Assembly: GCF_028687635.1 (NCBI RefSeq)
Contig: NZ_JAQTZS010000002.1
Span: 84,582-148,581 of the forward strand
From: Malikia sp.
GTDB taxonomy: Bacteria; Pseudomonadota; Gammaproteobacteria; Burkholderiales; Burkholderiaceae_C
DNA length: 64,000 nt
Direction: 5' to 3'
Shown here: in pieces, positions 42,728 through 50,243 of the stretch
How positions within the stretch are numbered: the stretch's first letter is position 1
How the letters are laid out: every line of letters starts with the position of its first letter
Notes under the pieces: generated by a model
Database searches by the model: none
What the model was told of the DNA's origin: nothing
What the model saw: the letters and a program-made list of their open reading frames with translations, nothing else
Translations under genes and position numbers: made by a program

Positions 42728-44979
42728 CTCCTCAAGACTCCCCCACGAGCAGCTCGGCGATCGCCGCCGCGCTGGCCAGCAACGCGCCGGCCGACAGCCA
42801 GGCCCTGGCGCGCGCGCGCGCCTTCGCCGAACCGCTGCTGGCCGCCAGCAGCCTGGATACCGGCGAGAACACGCTCGCGCACGCCGACGCCATGGTCGGC
42901 ATCCTGGCCATGATGGGGGGCTCGACCGAGATGCAGGCCGCCGCTTACCTGGTCTACGCCTGCCAGTACCTGCAGCGCCCGCAGGAGCTGATCGCCAAGG
43001 CCTTCGGTGACAGCTACGCCCATGTCGCGATCGAGACCAGCAAGCTGCTGCAGTTGCAGCGCCAGGCGCGCAGCAAGGCCGCGCAGGTCAAGCTCGAGCG
43101 CGAGGCCGCGCAACTGCAGAGCGGCTTCGCCGGCAGCGCCGCCAAGGGCCAGCCGACCGAGCTCGACGCCAGCCAGACCGAGAACGTGCGCAAGATGCTG
43201 CTGGCCTTCTCGCGCGACCTGCGCGTAGTCATGCTGCGGCTGGCGTCCAGGCTGCAGACGCTGCGCTACCACGCCGCGGCCAAGAAGCCGCCCGAGCGCG
43301 CGCTGGCGCAGGAGGCGCTGCACATCTTCGCGCCGCTGGCCAACCGGCTCGGCATCTGGCAGATCAAGTGGGAAATGGAGGACCTGTCCTTCCGCTTCCT
43401 GGAACCCGACACCTACAAGCAGATCGCGCGCCTGCTCGACGAGAAGCGCGTCGAGCGCGAGAGCCATGTCGAGCAGGTGCGGCACGAGCTCGAATCGGCC
43501 TTGCAGGCCCAGGGCGTGCCGGCCTCGGTGCAGGGCCGGCCCAAGCATATCTACAGCATCATCAAGAAGATGCGCGGCAAGTCGCTGGACTTCGAGCGCG
43601 TGTTCGACATCCGCGCGCTGCGCGTCGTGGTGCCCACGGTGGATGACTGCTACGCGGTGCTGGCCTGGGCCCATTCGCATTTCAGCCCGGTGGCGCAGGA
43701 GTTCGACGACTACATCGCCAAGCCCAAGCCCAACGGCTACCAGTCCCTGCACACGGTGGTGCGCGACGCCCAGGGACGCGCCTTCGAGATCCAGATCCGC
43801 ACCCAGGCCATGCACGACCATGCCGAGCATGGCGTGGCCGCGCACTGGGCCTACAAGGAAGCCGGCTCCAAGGGCTATGCGGGGGTCTCGGCCAGCTCGG
43901 ACTACGACGCCAAGATCGCCGTGCTGCGCCAGCTGCTGGCCTGGCAGAGCGACCTCAGCGGCGCGGCCAACCAGCTGTTCGATGACTGCATCTACGTGCT
44001 GACGCCGCAAGCGGCCATCGTCGAGCTGCCCCGGGGCGCGACGCCGGTCGATTTCGCCTACACCGTGCACACGACCCTGGGTCACCGCTGCCGTGGCGCG
44101 CGGGTCGACGGCGCCATGGTCACGCTCAATACCCCGTTGCGCAGCGGCCAGACGGTCGAGATCGTGGTGGTCAAGGAGGGCGGCCCCTCGCGCGACTGGC
44201 TCAACCCCGAGCTGGGCTACCTGGCCAGCCACCGCGCCAAGAGCAAGGTGCGCGCCTGGTTCAACGCGCTGGCGGCCGAGGACAACGCGGCCCGCGGGCG
44301 CGAGGCGATCGAGCGCCTGCTGCAGCGCGAGGGCAAGACCGCCTGGCGCCACGAGGATCTCGCGACCGCGCTGGGCTTCGAGACGCCGCAGGCCCTGTTC
44401 GAGTCGGTCGGCAAGGAGGAGACCTCGCTGCGCGCGGTCGAGCAGCAGCTCAAGCCGCAGGAGGTGGCCCCGGTGGCCGACGAGGTCGTGATCCGCAAGG
44501 CGCGTGGCGCCGAGCAATCTTCTTCTGGCGGCGTGCTGGTGGTCGGGATCGACTCGCTGCTGACCCAGCTGGCGCGTTGCTGCAAGCCCGCGCCGCCCGA
44601 CGAGATCCGTGGCTACGTCACGCGCGGCAAGGGGGTCAGCATCCACCGCGGCGACTGCGCCGACTTCGGCCACCTGAGCCGGCTGCATCCGGGGCGCGTG
44701 ATCGAGGTGCAGTGGAGCGCGACCAAGGGCAAGGGCGCCGAGCCGGCGGTCTATCCGGTCGACGTCGCGGTCGAGGCCCAGGACCGCCAGGGCCTGCTGC
44801 GCGACATCTCGGATGCCTTCTCGCGCGAGAAGATCAACGTCATCGGCGTGCAGACCCAGACAGTCCGGGGCGTGGCCTGGATGACCTTCACGGTCGAGGT
44901 GCCGGACGCGATGCGCGTTTCGCGCCTGATGTCGGCCGTCTCCGATGTGCCGGGGGTGCAGCGGGTGCGGCGGCGCTAG
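42724..44979 (+). CDS. relA: (p)ppGpp synthetase RelA (hydrolase-defective HD domain)
   Basis: Ribosome-associated alarmone synthetase of 751 residues. The N-terminal HD region lacks the catalytic HDxxED: the corresponding stretch reads AAYLVYACQYLQ, so it should be synthesis-only. Synthetase motifs: RPKHIYSIIKKMRGKSLDFE, VFDIRALRVV and DYIAKPKPNGYQSLHT. A TGS domain (ELPRGATPVDFAYTVHTTLG, about 440), a Zn/helical region with RCCKPAPPDEIRGYVTRGKG, and a C-terminal ACT domain (about 680-751) follow. It starts within the hydrolase stop codon. A bifunctional SpoT must exist elsewhere to degrade (p)ppGpp. Confidence 0.94.
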   Translation: MTPQDSPTSSSAIAAALASNAPADSQALARARAFAEPLLAASSLDTGENTLAHADAMVGILAMMGGSTEMQAAAYLVYACQYLQRPQELIAKAFGDSYAHVAIETSKLLQLQRQARSKAAQVKLEREAAQLQSGFAGSAAKGQPTELDASQTENVRKMLLAFSRDLRVVMLRLASRLQTLRYHAAAKKPPERALAQEALHIFAPLANRLGIWQIKWEMEDLSFRFLEPDTYKQIARLLDEKRVERESHVEQVRHELESALQAQGVPASVQGRPKHIYSIIKKMRGKSLDFERVFDIRALRVVVPTVDDCYAVLAWAHSHFSPVAQEFDDYIAKPKPNGYQSLHTVVRDAQGRAFEIQIRTQAMHDHAEHGVAAHWAYKEAGSKGYAGVSASSDYDAKIAVLRQLLAWQSDLSGAANQLFDDCIYVLTPQAAIVELPRGATPVDFAYTVHTTLGHRCRGARVDGAMVTLNTPLRSGQTVEIVVVKEGGPSRDWLNPELGYLASHRAKSKVRAWFNALAAEDNAARGREAIERLLQREGKTAWRHEDLATALGFETPQALFESVGKEETSLRAVEQQLKPQEVAPVADEVVIRKARGAEQSSSGGVLVVGIDSLLTQLARCCKPAPPDEIRGYVTRGKGVSIHRGDCADFGHLSRLHPGRVIEVQWSATKGKGAEPAVYPVDVAVEAQDRQGLLRDISDAFSREKINVIGVQTQTVRGVAWMTFTVEVPDAMRVSRLMSAVSDVPGVQRVRRR

Positions 44980-45011
44980 TTTTTCGACGCATCAAAAGAC
45001 ACGGAATTTGC

Positions 45012-45020
45012 TGCTATACT
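45012..45020 (+). promoter_or_regulatory. Extended -10 element before tRNA-Val genes
   Basis: TGCTATACT (TG-N-TATACT) lies 19 bases before the first tRNA. No convincing -35 box is visible upstream. A similar TATACT occurs at 45190-45195, 17 bases before the second tRNA. Confidence 0.45.
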
Positions 45021-45039
45021 TCTGGTTTCGCGGCAATGC

Positions 45040-45116
45040 AGGCTTGTAGCTCAGTTGGTTAGAGCACCACCTTGACATGGTGGGGGTCGTTGGTTCGAAT
45101 CCAATCAAGCCTACCA
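45040..45116 (+). tRNA. tRNA-Val (anticodon GAC)
   Basis: Complete 77-base cloverleaf with encoded CCA. Acceptor AGGCUUG pairs with CAAGCCU, anticodon stem CCACC/GGUGG holds loop UUGACAU (GAC reads GUC and GUU), and the T loop is UUCGAAU. First of three tandem valine tRNAs. Confidence 0.96.
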
Positions 45117-45160
45117 GAATTTCGTTAATGCTGACAACAGTTTTAATAGCTTTCTGGAGT

Positions 45161-45185
45161 GAATCAATCTGATTCAGGATTTTTT
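45161..45185 (+). terminator. Possible terminator between tRNA-Val 1 and 2
   Basis: GAATCA and TGATTC form a 6-bp stem with a 3-base loop, followed after AGGA by TTTTTT. Short but U-rich; it may separate the first tRNA from the second, which has its own TATACT element. Confidence 0.4.
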
Positions 45186-45212
45186 CAGGTATACTGCGAA
45201 GCTTGAATTTCT

Positions 45213-45289
45213 AGGCTCGTAGCTCAGTTGGTTAGAGCACCACCTTGACATGGTGGGGGTCGCTAGTTCGAATCTAGTCGAGCCTACCA
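45213..45289 (+). tRNA. tRNA-Val (anticodon GAC)
   Basis: Second copy, 77 bases with CCA. Acceptor AGGCUCG/CGAGCCU and T stem GCUAG/CUAGU differ from the first copy with compensating changes, while the D arm and anticodon arm are identical. Anticodon GAC. Confidence 0.96.
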
Positions 45290-45297
45290 AGAATTTC

Positions 45298-45374
45298 AGG
45301 ACTGTAGCTCAGTTGGTTAGAGCACCACCTTGACATGGTGGGGGTCGTTGGTTCGAATCCAATCAGTCCTACCA
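45298..45374 (+). tRNA. tRNA-Val (anticodon GAC)
   Basis: Third copy, 77 bases with CCA, 8 bases after the second. Acceptor AGGACUG/CAGUCCU; T arm as in the first copy. Anticodon GAC. A strong terminator follows at once. Confidence 0.96.
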
Positions 45375-45379
45375 GAATC

Positions 45380-45415
45380 AAAAAGCCCCCAAGCGTCAGC
45401 CTGGGGGCTTTTTTT
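45380..45415 (+). terminator. Rho-independent terminator after tRNA-Val cluster
   Basis: AAAAAGCCCCCA pairs with TGGGGGCTTTTT across a short loop, followed by more T residues. It begins 6 bases after the third tRNA. Confidence 0.92.
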
Positions 45416-45429
45416 GTGCGTCCAGCATG

Positions 45430-45555
45430 GGCGCGCACATAAGAGGATGGGCTTGCAGCGAGTGCGCGACTGTCCACGACCGGGACGTGAACGCGGCCAG
45501 GAACATTCTCGCGACGGGACATCGCCGTCTGGCAGCAGGAATTCCTGTTCTTTAG
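45430..45555 (+). pseudogene. TnpB (IS200/IS605 family) C-terminal remnant
   Basis: The frame reads GWACSECATVHDRDVNAARN followed by ILATGHRRLAAGIPVL and a stop. CxxC...HDRDVNAARNIL is the hallmark of the zinc-ribbon and last RuvC-like segment of TnpB, the RNA-guided nuclease carried by IS200/IS605 elements. Only about 40 codons remain; everything upstream is the tRNA terminator, so it is a dead tail. It lies directly behind the tRNA-Val cluster. No TnpA or element hairpin is visible. The rest of the 45416-45586 gap is unassigned. Confidence 0.75.
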
Positions 45556-45586
45556 GGCGGGGAGGACGTCAAGGGGTTGATCAGGT

Positions 45587-46132
45587 TCAGGCGTCCGGCT
45601 GGTAGATCTTGCGCAGCAGCCGCAGCAGCGTGACGCGCTCGAGCGGGGTCAGGCGCGGGGTGGCATCGATCTCGAGCGCCAGCGCGGTGGCCTGGGCCTG
45701 TTCGAGCTGGCTTTCGCCTTCCGCCGTCAGGTGCAGGCCCTGGGCCCGGCGGTCATTCGGGTGATCGCGTTTTTCGAGCAGGCTGCGCTTTTCCAGGCCC
45801 TTGATCATGCCGACCAGGTTGGGCGGCTGCAGGTCGAGCGTCGCGCACAGCTGGCGCGCCGTGATGCCCGGGTTGTGACCGATCAGCGTCAGCACCGAGA
45901 ACTCGACCGGACGCAGGCCGAACTGCGCCATGCGCGGAATGAAGGTCGCGATGATGGTCAGCGCCGCGCGGCGCGCGTTGTAGCCGATCAGCGCCTCCAG
46001 GAAGGAGGTGTCGACCCGCTCCACCGCCAGTCCGGCCGCGACCGGCCCCGGGTCCGCCTCGGGCTGGGGCAGCATCGGAGGCGGCGGGGTGGGATGGCGG
46101 ACCGGGCTGGGCTCTGTCATGGTCTGGGGCAT
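45587..46132 (-). CDS. MarR-family transcriptional regulator
   Basis: Winged-helix regulator of 181 residues with a proline-rich N-terminal extension (about 1-30). The helix-turn-helix is in HNPGITARQLCATLDLQPPN, LVGMIKGLEKRSLL, and the wing follows in EKRDHPNDRRAQGLHLT, whose DxR pattern is typical. It is the last gene of the minus-strand catabolic operon, 34 bases after the acyl-CoA dehydrogenase gene. MarR proteins in hydroxycinnamate operons (CouR, FerC/FerR types) bind the CoA thioester and release DNA. A matching operator candidate is the palindrome at 55864-55882. Confidence 0.9.
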   Translation of the reverse strand: MPQTMTEPSPVRHPTPPPPMLPQPEADPGPVAAGLAVERVDTSFLEALIGYNARRAALTIIATFIPRMAQFGLRPVEFSVLTLIGHNPGITARQLCATLDLQPPNLVGMIKGLEKRSLLEKRDHPNDRRAQGLHLTAEGESQLEQAQATALALEIDATPRLTPLERVTLLRLLRKIYQPDA

Positions 46133-46166
46133 GGCTGGTGAATCAGGCCGCCATCATAGAGGGGCT

Positions 46167-47864
46167 TCAGGCCATGGCGCCCAAGGCCTGGCGAATCATG
46201 CCCTGGCGCATGGCGAGCTCCGGCCAGACCCAGCGCGCGAAGGCCGCGCCGCCCGGGCCGGGTGCGCCGGCGGCGTCCAGCCGGGCCCAGGCCCAGGCCA
46301 TCAGCGTCAGCGTGACCGCGCGCAGGAAGTCGCCCGCCACCGGATAGAGCCGTGCCGCCACGCCAGGACCACCGGCCTGCAGCAGCTGGAGCAGCTCGCG
46401 CAGCTGCGCCACACCCGAGCGCGCCCGCGCGGCGGCGCCAGAATCTAGTTGCGCCAGATCCTGCCCGAGCCCGTCCAGCGTCGCGAGCAGACCCGCGCCC
46501 TGGTCGGCCAGCACCTTGCGAAACAGCAGGTCCTGGGCCTGGATCTCGTTGGTGCCCTCGTAGATCATCGCCACGCGCGAGTCGCGCACGATCTGCTCGA
46601 TGCCCCATTCGCGCACATAGCCGTGGCCGCCAAACACCTGCAGGCAGTCGCTGCCGCCGTGGAAGGCCTGATCGGTCCAGCTCGCCTTGAGCACCGGGGT
46701 CACCAGGGCGCACCACAGGTTGGCCTGCTGGCGCTGCGCCGCGTCGGGATGGTGCTTGGCGACGTCGAGCTCGATCGCGGTGCGGTAGGCCAGCACGCGG
46801 CCAGCATCGACCCAGGCGCGCTGGGTGTCGAGCAGGCGCGCCACGGCCGGGTGTTCGATGATGGTGTCGGCTGGCTGACTGGGGTCGAGTCGCACCGGCG
46901 CGCGCATCTGGCGGCGCTCGCGGGCGTAGCCGTCGGCCTTTTGCCAGGCGGCGTCGAGCAGGCCCACGCCCTGCAGCGCGACATGCAGGCGGGCCGCGTT
47001 CATCATCAGGAACATCGCGTTGAGCCCCTTGCCAGGCTCGCCGACCAGCCAGCCGCGCGCCTCGTCGAAGCGCATGACGCAGGTCGGGCTGCCGTGCAGG
47101 CCCATCTTCTCCTCGATGCGCTCGCAGACCACCGCGCTGCGGGTGCCGTCCTGGTAGAACTTGGGCACCAGGAACAGCGACAGACCCTTGGGGCCGGGCG
47201 GGCTGTCGGGCAGGCGGGCCAGCACCAGGTGCACGATGTTGTCGGTCAGGTCGTGCTCGCCGCCCGAGATGAAGATCTTGGTGCCGCTGAGTTGATAGCT
47301 GCCGTCGGCCTGCGGCACCGCCTTGGTCCGGGCCAGACCGAGGTCGCTGCCGGCATGGGGCTCGGTCAGGCACATGGTGGCCAGCCACTCGCCGGTGGCG
47401 ACCTTTTCCAGGTACTGGGCTTTCAGTTCCGGGCTGGCATGGTGCTTGATGCACTCGTAGGCGCCGTGCAGCAGGCCCGGCGCCATGGTCCAGCCCAGGT
47501 TGGCGCCGCTGAGCCACTCGTAGAGCACCATCTCCAGCACGGTGGGCAGGCCCTGGCCGCCGTCGGCCGGGTCGCCCGACAGCGCCGGCCAGCCGGCCTG
47601 CCAGAAGGCCTGGTAGGCTTCGCGCGCGCCCGGCGGCATGGTGACCGCGCCACCGTGGAAGCGCGCGCCGATCTCGTCGCCGTCGCGGTTCAGCGGTGCC
47701 ACCACCTCGCCGACGAACTTGCCGGCTTCCTCCAGCACCTGACGCAGCAGGTCGGGGTCGGCATTGTCGGCCAGGGCCGGCAGCTGGGCCAGGCGGTCCT
47801 GGGCTTGCAGGACGTCGAACAGGATGAAGCCGATGTCGGCGGCTTGGGGGCGGTAGGCGTTCAT
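46167..47864 (-). CDS. Acyl-CoA dehydrogenase
   Basis: FAD-dependent flavoenzyme of 565 residues, the long type with an extra C-terminal helical domain. Seen: N-terminal helices, the FAD/substrate signature CLTEPHAGSDLGLARTKA, SGTKIFISGGEHDL, and the C-terminal GGHGYVREWGIEQIVRDSRV followed by IYEGTNEIQAQDLL, with the Glu that acts as catalytic base. In this operon it may oxidise a saturated side chain (dihydroferuloyl- or phenylpropanoyl-CoA) to the cinnamoyl-CoA that enters the hydratase step; that is inference from context. It follows the Bug-protein gene by 93 bases. Confidence 0.9.
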   Translation of the reverse strand: MNAYRPQAADIGFILFDVLQAQDRLAQLPALADNADPDLLRQVLEEAGKFVGEVVAPLNRDGDEIGARFHGGAVTMPPGAREAYQAFWQAGWPALSGDPADGGQGLPTVLEMVLYEWLSGANLGWTMAPGLLHGAYECIKHHASPELKAQYLEKVATGEWLATMCLTEPHAGSDLGLARTKAVPQADGSYQLSGTKIFISGGEHDLTDNIVHLVLARLPDSPPGPKGLSLFLVPKFYQDGTRSAVVCERIEEKMGLHGSPTCVMRFDEARGWLVGEPGKGLNAMFLMMNAARLHVALQGVGLLDAAWQKADGYARERRQMRAPVRLDPSQPADTIIEHPAVARLLDTQRAWVDAGRVLAYRTAIELDVAKHHPDAAQRQQANLWCALVTPVLKASWTDQAFHGGSDCLQVFGGHGYVREWGIEQIVRDSRVAMIYEGTNEIQAQDLLFRKVLADQGAGLLATLDGLGQDLAQLDSGAAARARSGVAQLRELLQLLQAGGPGVAARLYPVAGDFLRAVTLTLMAWAWARLDAAGAPGPGGAAFARWVWPELAMRQGMIRQALGAMA

Positions 47865-47957
47865 GACGGGGTCTTGGATGGCAGGCCGTGCGGGCGGCTG
47901 TGGGTATTCAGGAATTCAGCAGGGGCCGAGTCGGGACAGCGCGGCCCCGGTGGAGGA

Positions 47958-48944
47958 TCAGGAGTCGGCCCTGAAGCCGATTTCCTTGACGATGCCACGC
48001 CACTGATCGGCATCGGCCTTGAGCCAGGCGGCCAGCTGGTCGGGCGTGGACGACTGTACTTCCATGCCGACCTGGGCCATGCTGTCGATCAGGTCCTTGC
48101 TGGCCAGGGCCGGTTGCAGGTAGGCGGCGGCGCGGCGGCGCGCCTCGGGCGTGGCCTTGGCCGGCAGGAAGAAGCCATACCACTCGCGCACCGCGATGTC
48201 GAAGCCCTGCTCCTTGAAGGTCGGCACCTCGGGCGTGAACGGCGAGCGCTGCGGGCCGGAGGTGGCCAGCAGGCGCAGCCGACCCGACTTCAGGTGCGGC
48301 AGGTAGTCGCCTACCGGCGAGCACATCGACGACACCTGGCCGCCCAGCAGGTCCTGGATGCCGGGCGCCGAGCCCTTGTACGGCACATGCTGCAGATCGG
48401 CCTTGGACAGCTTGTTGAACAGCGCCGCCGTCAGGTGCGGGATGGAGCCCGCGGCGGGCGAGGCAAAGTTGGCCCGGTCCGGATTGGCCTTGGCCCAGGT
48501 CACGAAGTCCTTGATGGTCTTGACGCTGGCGGGCACGGCCGGGCCGACGCCGAAGCCGTGGCTGAAGAAGCAGGCCACCGAAACCGGCGCCAGGTCGTCG
48601 AGCGTGTAGGGCAGCTTGGCGTAGGTGAACGGGTAGACCGACAGCATCGAAGAGGGCGTCAGCAGCAGCGTGCTGCCATCGGCGGGTGCGGTCTTGAGCG
48701 CGCTGATCGCGATCTGGGCGCCGGCGCCCGGCTTGTTCTCGACCATCACGTTGTTGGCGTAGCTGCCGCGCAGCTTGTCGGCGACGCGGCGCGACAGGGC
48801 GTCGGTGGTGCCGCCCGGCGGGAAGCCGACCAGGATCCTGGCCATGTCCAGGCTGCCCTGGGCCTGGGCCGCCAGCGGCAGGCCGAAGGCCGACAGGGCG
48901 GCGGATCCCAGCAGGGATTGGGTGAAAGCGCGTCTGGTAGTCAT
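47958..48944 (-). CDS. Bug/TctC-family periplasmic solute-binding protein
   Basis: Binding protein of the tripartite tricarboxylate transporter type, very numerous in Burkholderiales. It has 328 residues, with a signal peptide MTTRRAFTQSLLGSAALSAF containing twin Arg and ending near LAAQAQ. Family segments: RILVGFPPGGTTDALSRRVA, VENKPGAGAQIAISALK, and a C-terminal PDQLAAWLKADADQW stretch. No TctA/TctB membrane genes are adjacent, so it must share a transporter encoded elsewhere. Its place in the operon suggests it binds an aromatic acid or a product of the pathway. Confidence 0.9.
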   Translation of the reverse strand: MTTRRAFTQSLLGSAALSAFGLPLAAQAQGSLDMARILVGFPPGGTTDALSRRVADKLRGSYANNVMVENKPGAGAQIAISALKTAPADGSTLLLTPSSMLSVYPFTYAKLPYTLDDLAPVSVACFFSHGFGVGPAVPASVKTIKDFVTWAKANPDRANFASPAAGSIPHLTAALFNKLSKADLQHVPYKGSAPGIQDLLGGQVSSMCSPVGDYLPHLKSGRLRLLATSGPQRSPFTPEVPTFKEQGFDIAVREWYGFFLPAKATPEARRRAAAYLQPALASKDLIDSMAQVGMEVQSSTPDQLAAWLKADADQWRGIVKEIGFRADS

Positions 48945-48988
48945 CTTGTCTCCTCTTGGTTCTATACGGGGGTGGCTTCAGGCTGGCA

Positions 48989-49414
48989 TCAGCTGCACAT
49001 GGCCTTGATGTCCTCTGGGATCGCAATGGCCTTGATGCGTTCCGGGTCCTCGGGCGGGTTGACGACGAAGGCGCGTACCTCGGTGCCCTCGCACAGCAGC
49101 TCGTCGCCGCGCTGGATCACATGCCGGTGCACCAGGACCTTGGCGCGCCACTCGATCACGCTGGTGTGGATCCGCAGCCGCTCGCCGTAGGTGGCGGGGC
49201 GGCGGAACCTGGTGTGGATCTCCAGCAGCGGCAGGCCGACGATGCCGCGCGTCTTCTTGAGCTCACGCCAGGACGGCAGGCCACATTGGCGAAAGTAGTT
49301 CAGCGACGAGGCGTCCATCCACTTGGAGTAGTTCGGGAAGAACACGATGCCGGCGGGGTCGCAGTCGCCGAACATCACTTCGACTTCGTAGACGGTGGTC
49401 CTGGGTGCGCTCAT
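48989..49414 (-). CDS. 4-hydroxybenzoyl-CoA thioesterase-like hotdog protein
   Basis: Hotdog-fold thioesterase of 141 residues. The active-site segment MFGDCDPAGIVFFPNYSKWM has the Asp and Tyr pattern of the Pseudomonas-type 4-hydroxybenzoyl-CoA thioesterase. In this operon it would hydrolyse the aroyl-CoA left after thiolysis, releasing 4-hydroxybenzoate or vanillate and CoA. It sits 15 bases after the SDR gene and 44 bases before the binding-protein gene. A broader acyl-CoA thioesterase (YbgC-like) is the alternative. Confidence 0.85.
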   Translation of the reverse strand: MSAPRTTVYEVEVMFGDCDPAGIVFFPNYSKWMDASSLNYFRQCGLPSWRELKKTRGIVGLPLLEIHTRFRRPATYGERLRIHTSVIEWRAKVLVHRHVIQRGDELLCEGTEVRAFVVNPPEDPERIKAIAIPEDIKAMCS

Positions 49415-49429
49415 GTCGGCGGCTCCGGT

Positions 49430-50194
49430 TCAGCGCGGTGCCAGGCGCAGCGCGCCGTCCAGACGGATCACCTCGCCGTTGAGGTGGCCGTTGTGGACGA
49501 TGTGGCAGGCCAGCTCGGCGAACTCGCTGGGCTTGCCCAGGCGCGACGGGAAGGGGATGCTGGCGGCGAGCGAAGCCTGCACCGGCTCGGGCAGGGTCTT
49601 CATCAGCGGGGTGGCGAACAGGCCCGGCGCGACGGTGCAGACCCGGATGCCGTATTGCGCCAGGTCGCGCGCCATCGGCAGCGTCATGCTGACCACGCCG
49701 CCCTTGGAGGCGCCGTAGGCCTGCTGGCCGACCTGGCCGTCAAACGCGGCGACCGAGGCGGTGAACATGATCACGCCGCGCTCGCCATCTTCCTGGGGTT
49801 CGGTCTTGGCGCAGGCGGCGGCGAACAGGCGCGCCACGTTGTAGCTGCCGATCAGGTTGACGTTGATCACCTTGGCGAAGTCTTCCAGCGGCGCCGGGCT
49901 GCCGTCGCGGGCGATCACGCGCTTGGCGGTGCCGATGCCGGCGATCTGCATCAGGATGCGGGCCGGGCCGTGAGCGGCGGCGGCGGTGTCGATCGCGGCC
50001 TGCACGCTGTCGGCGTTGGTGACGTCGCACAGCAGCGCGATGCCGCCGATCTCCTCGGCGACGCGGCGCGCGTTGTCGAGGTTGACGTCGAGCACCGCGA
50101 CCTTGGCGCCGAGGCGGGCCAGTTCGCGCGCGGTGGCCTCGCCGAGGCCGGAGCCGCCGCCGGTCACGAGTGCGGCTTGTCCTTGGATGTTCAT
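49430..50194 (-). CDS. SDR-type 3-hydroxyacyl-CoA dehydrogenase
   Basis: Short-chain dehydrogenase of 254 residues resembling the type II 3-hydroxyacyl-CoA dehydrogenase (HSD17B10-like). It has the cofactor motif VTGGGSGLGEATAREL, Asp for NAD preference in VAVLDVNLDN, catalytic Ser in FTASVAAFDG, Tyr-x3-Lys in QAYGASKGGV, and APGLFATPLM. In the cluster it would oxidise the 3-hydroxy-3-arylpropanoyl-CoA made by the hydratase to the 3-keto ester for the thiolase. It lies between the CoA-transferase (49-base gap) and the thioesterase genes. Confidence 0.88.
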   Translation of the reverse strand: MNIQGQAALVTGGGSGLGEATARELARLGAKVAVLDVNLDNARRVAEEIGGIALLCDVTNADSVQAAIDTAAAAHGPARILMQIAGIGTAKRVIARDGSPAPLEDFAKVINVNLIGSYNVARLFAAACAKTEPQEDGERGVIMFTASVAAFDGQVGQQAYGASKGGVVSMTLPMARDLAQYGIRVCTVAPGLFATPLMKTLPEPVQASLAASIPFPSRLGKPSEFAELACHIVHNGHLNGEVIRLDGALRLAPR

Positions 50195-50243
50195 GATGTG
50201 AGTCCTGCTGTAAGGGATGTGATGACTGCGGAGCGCCTGGGTC

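Noticed and set aside
45330..45605. A 91-codon plus-strand frame starting inside the third tRNA-Val
   Set aside because: It begins within a tRNA gene and is out of frame with the TnpB tail.
46449..49190. A 913-codon plus-strand open frame across the catabolic operon
   Set aside because: Antisense of the acyl-CoA dehydrogenase, Bug protein and thioesterase genes; no motifs.
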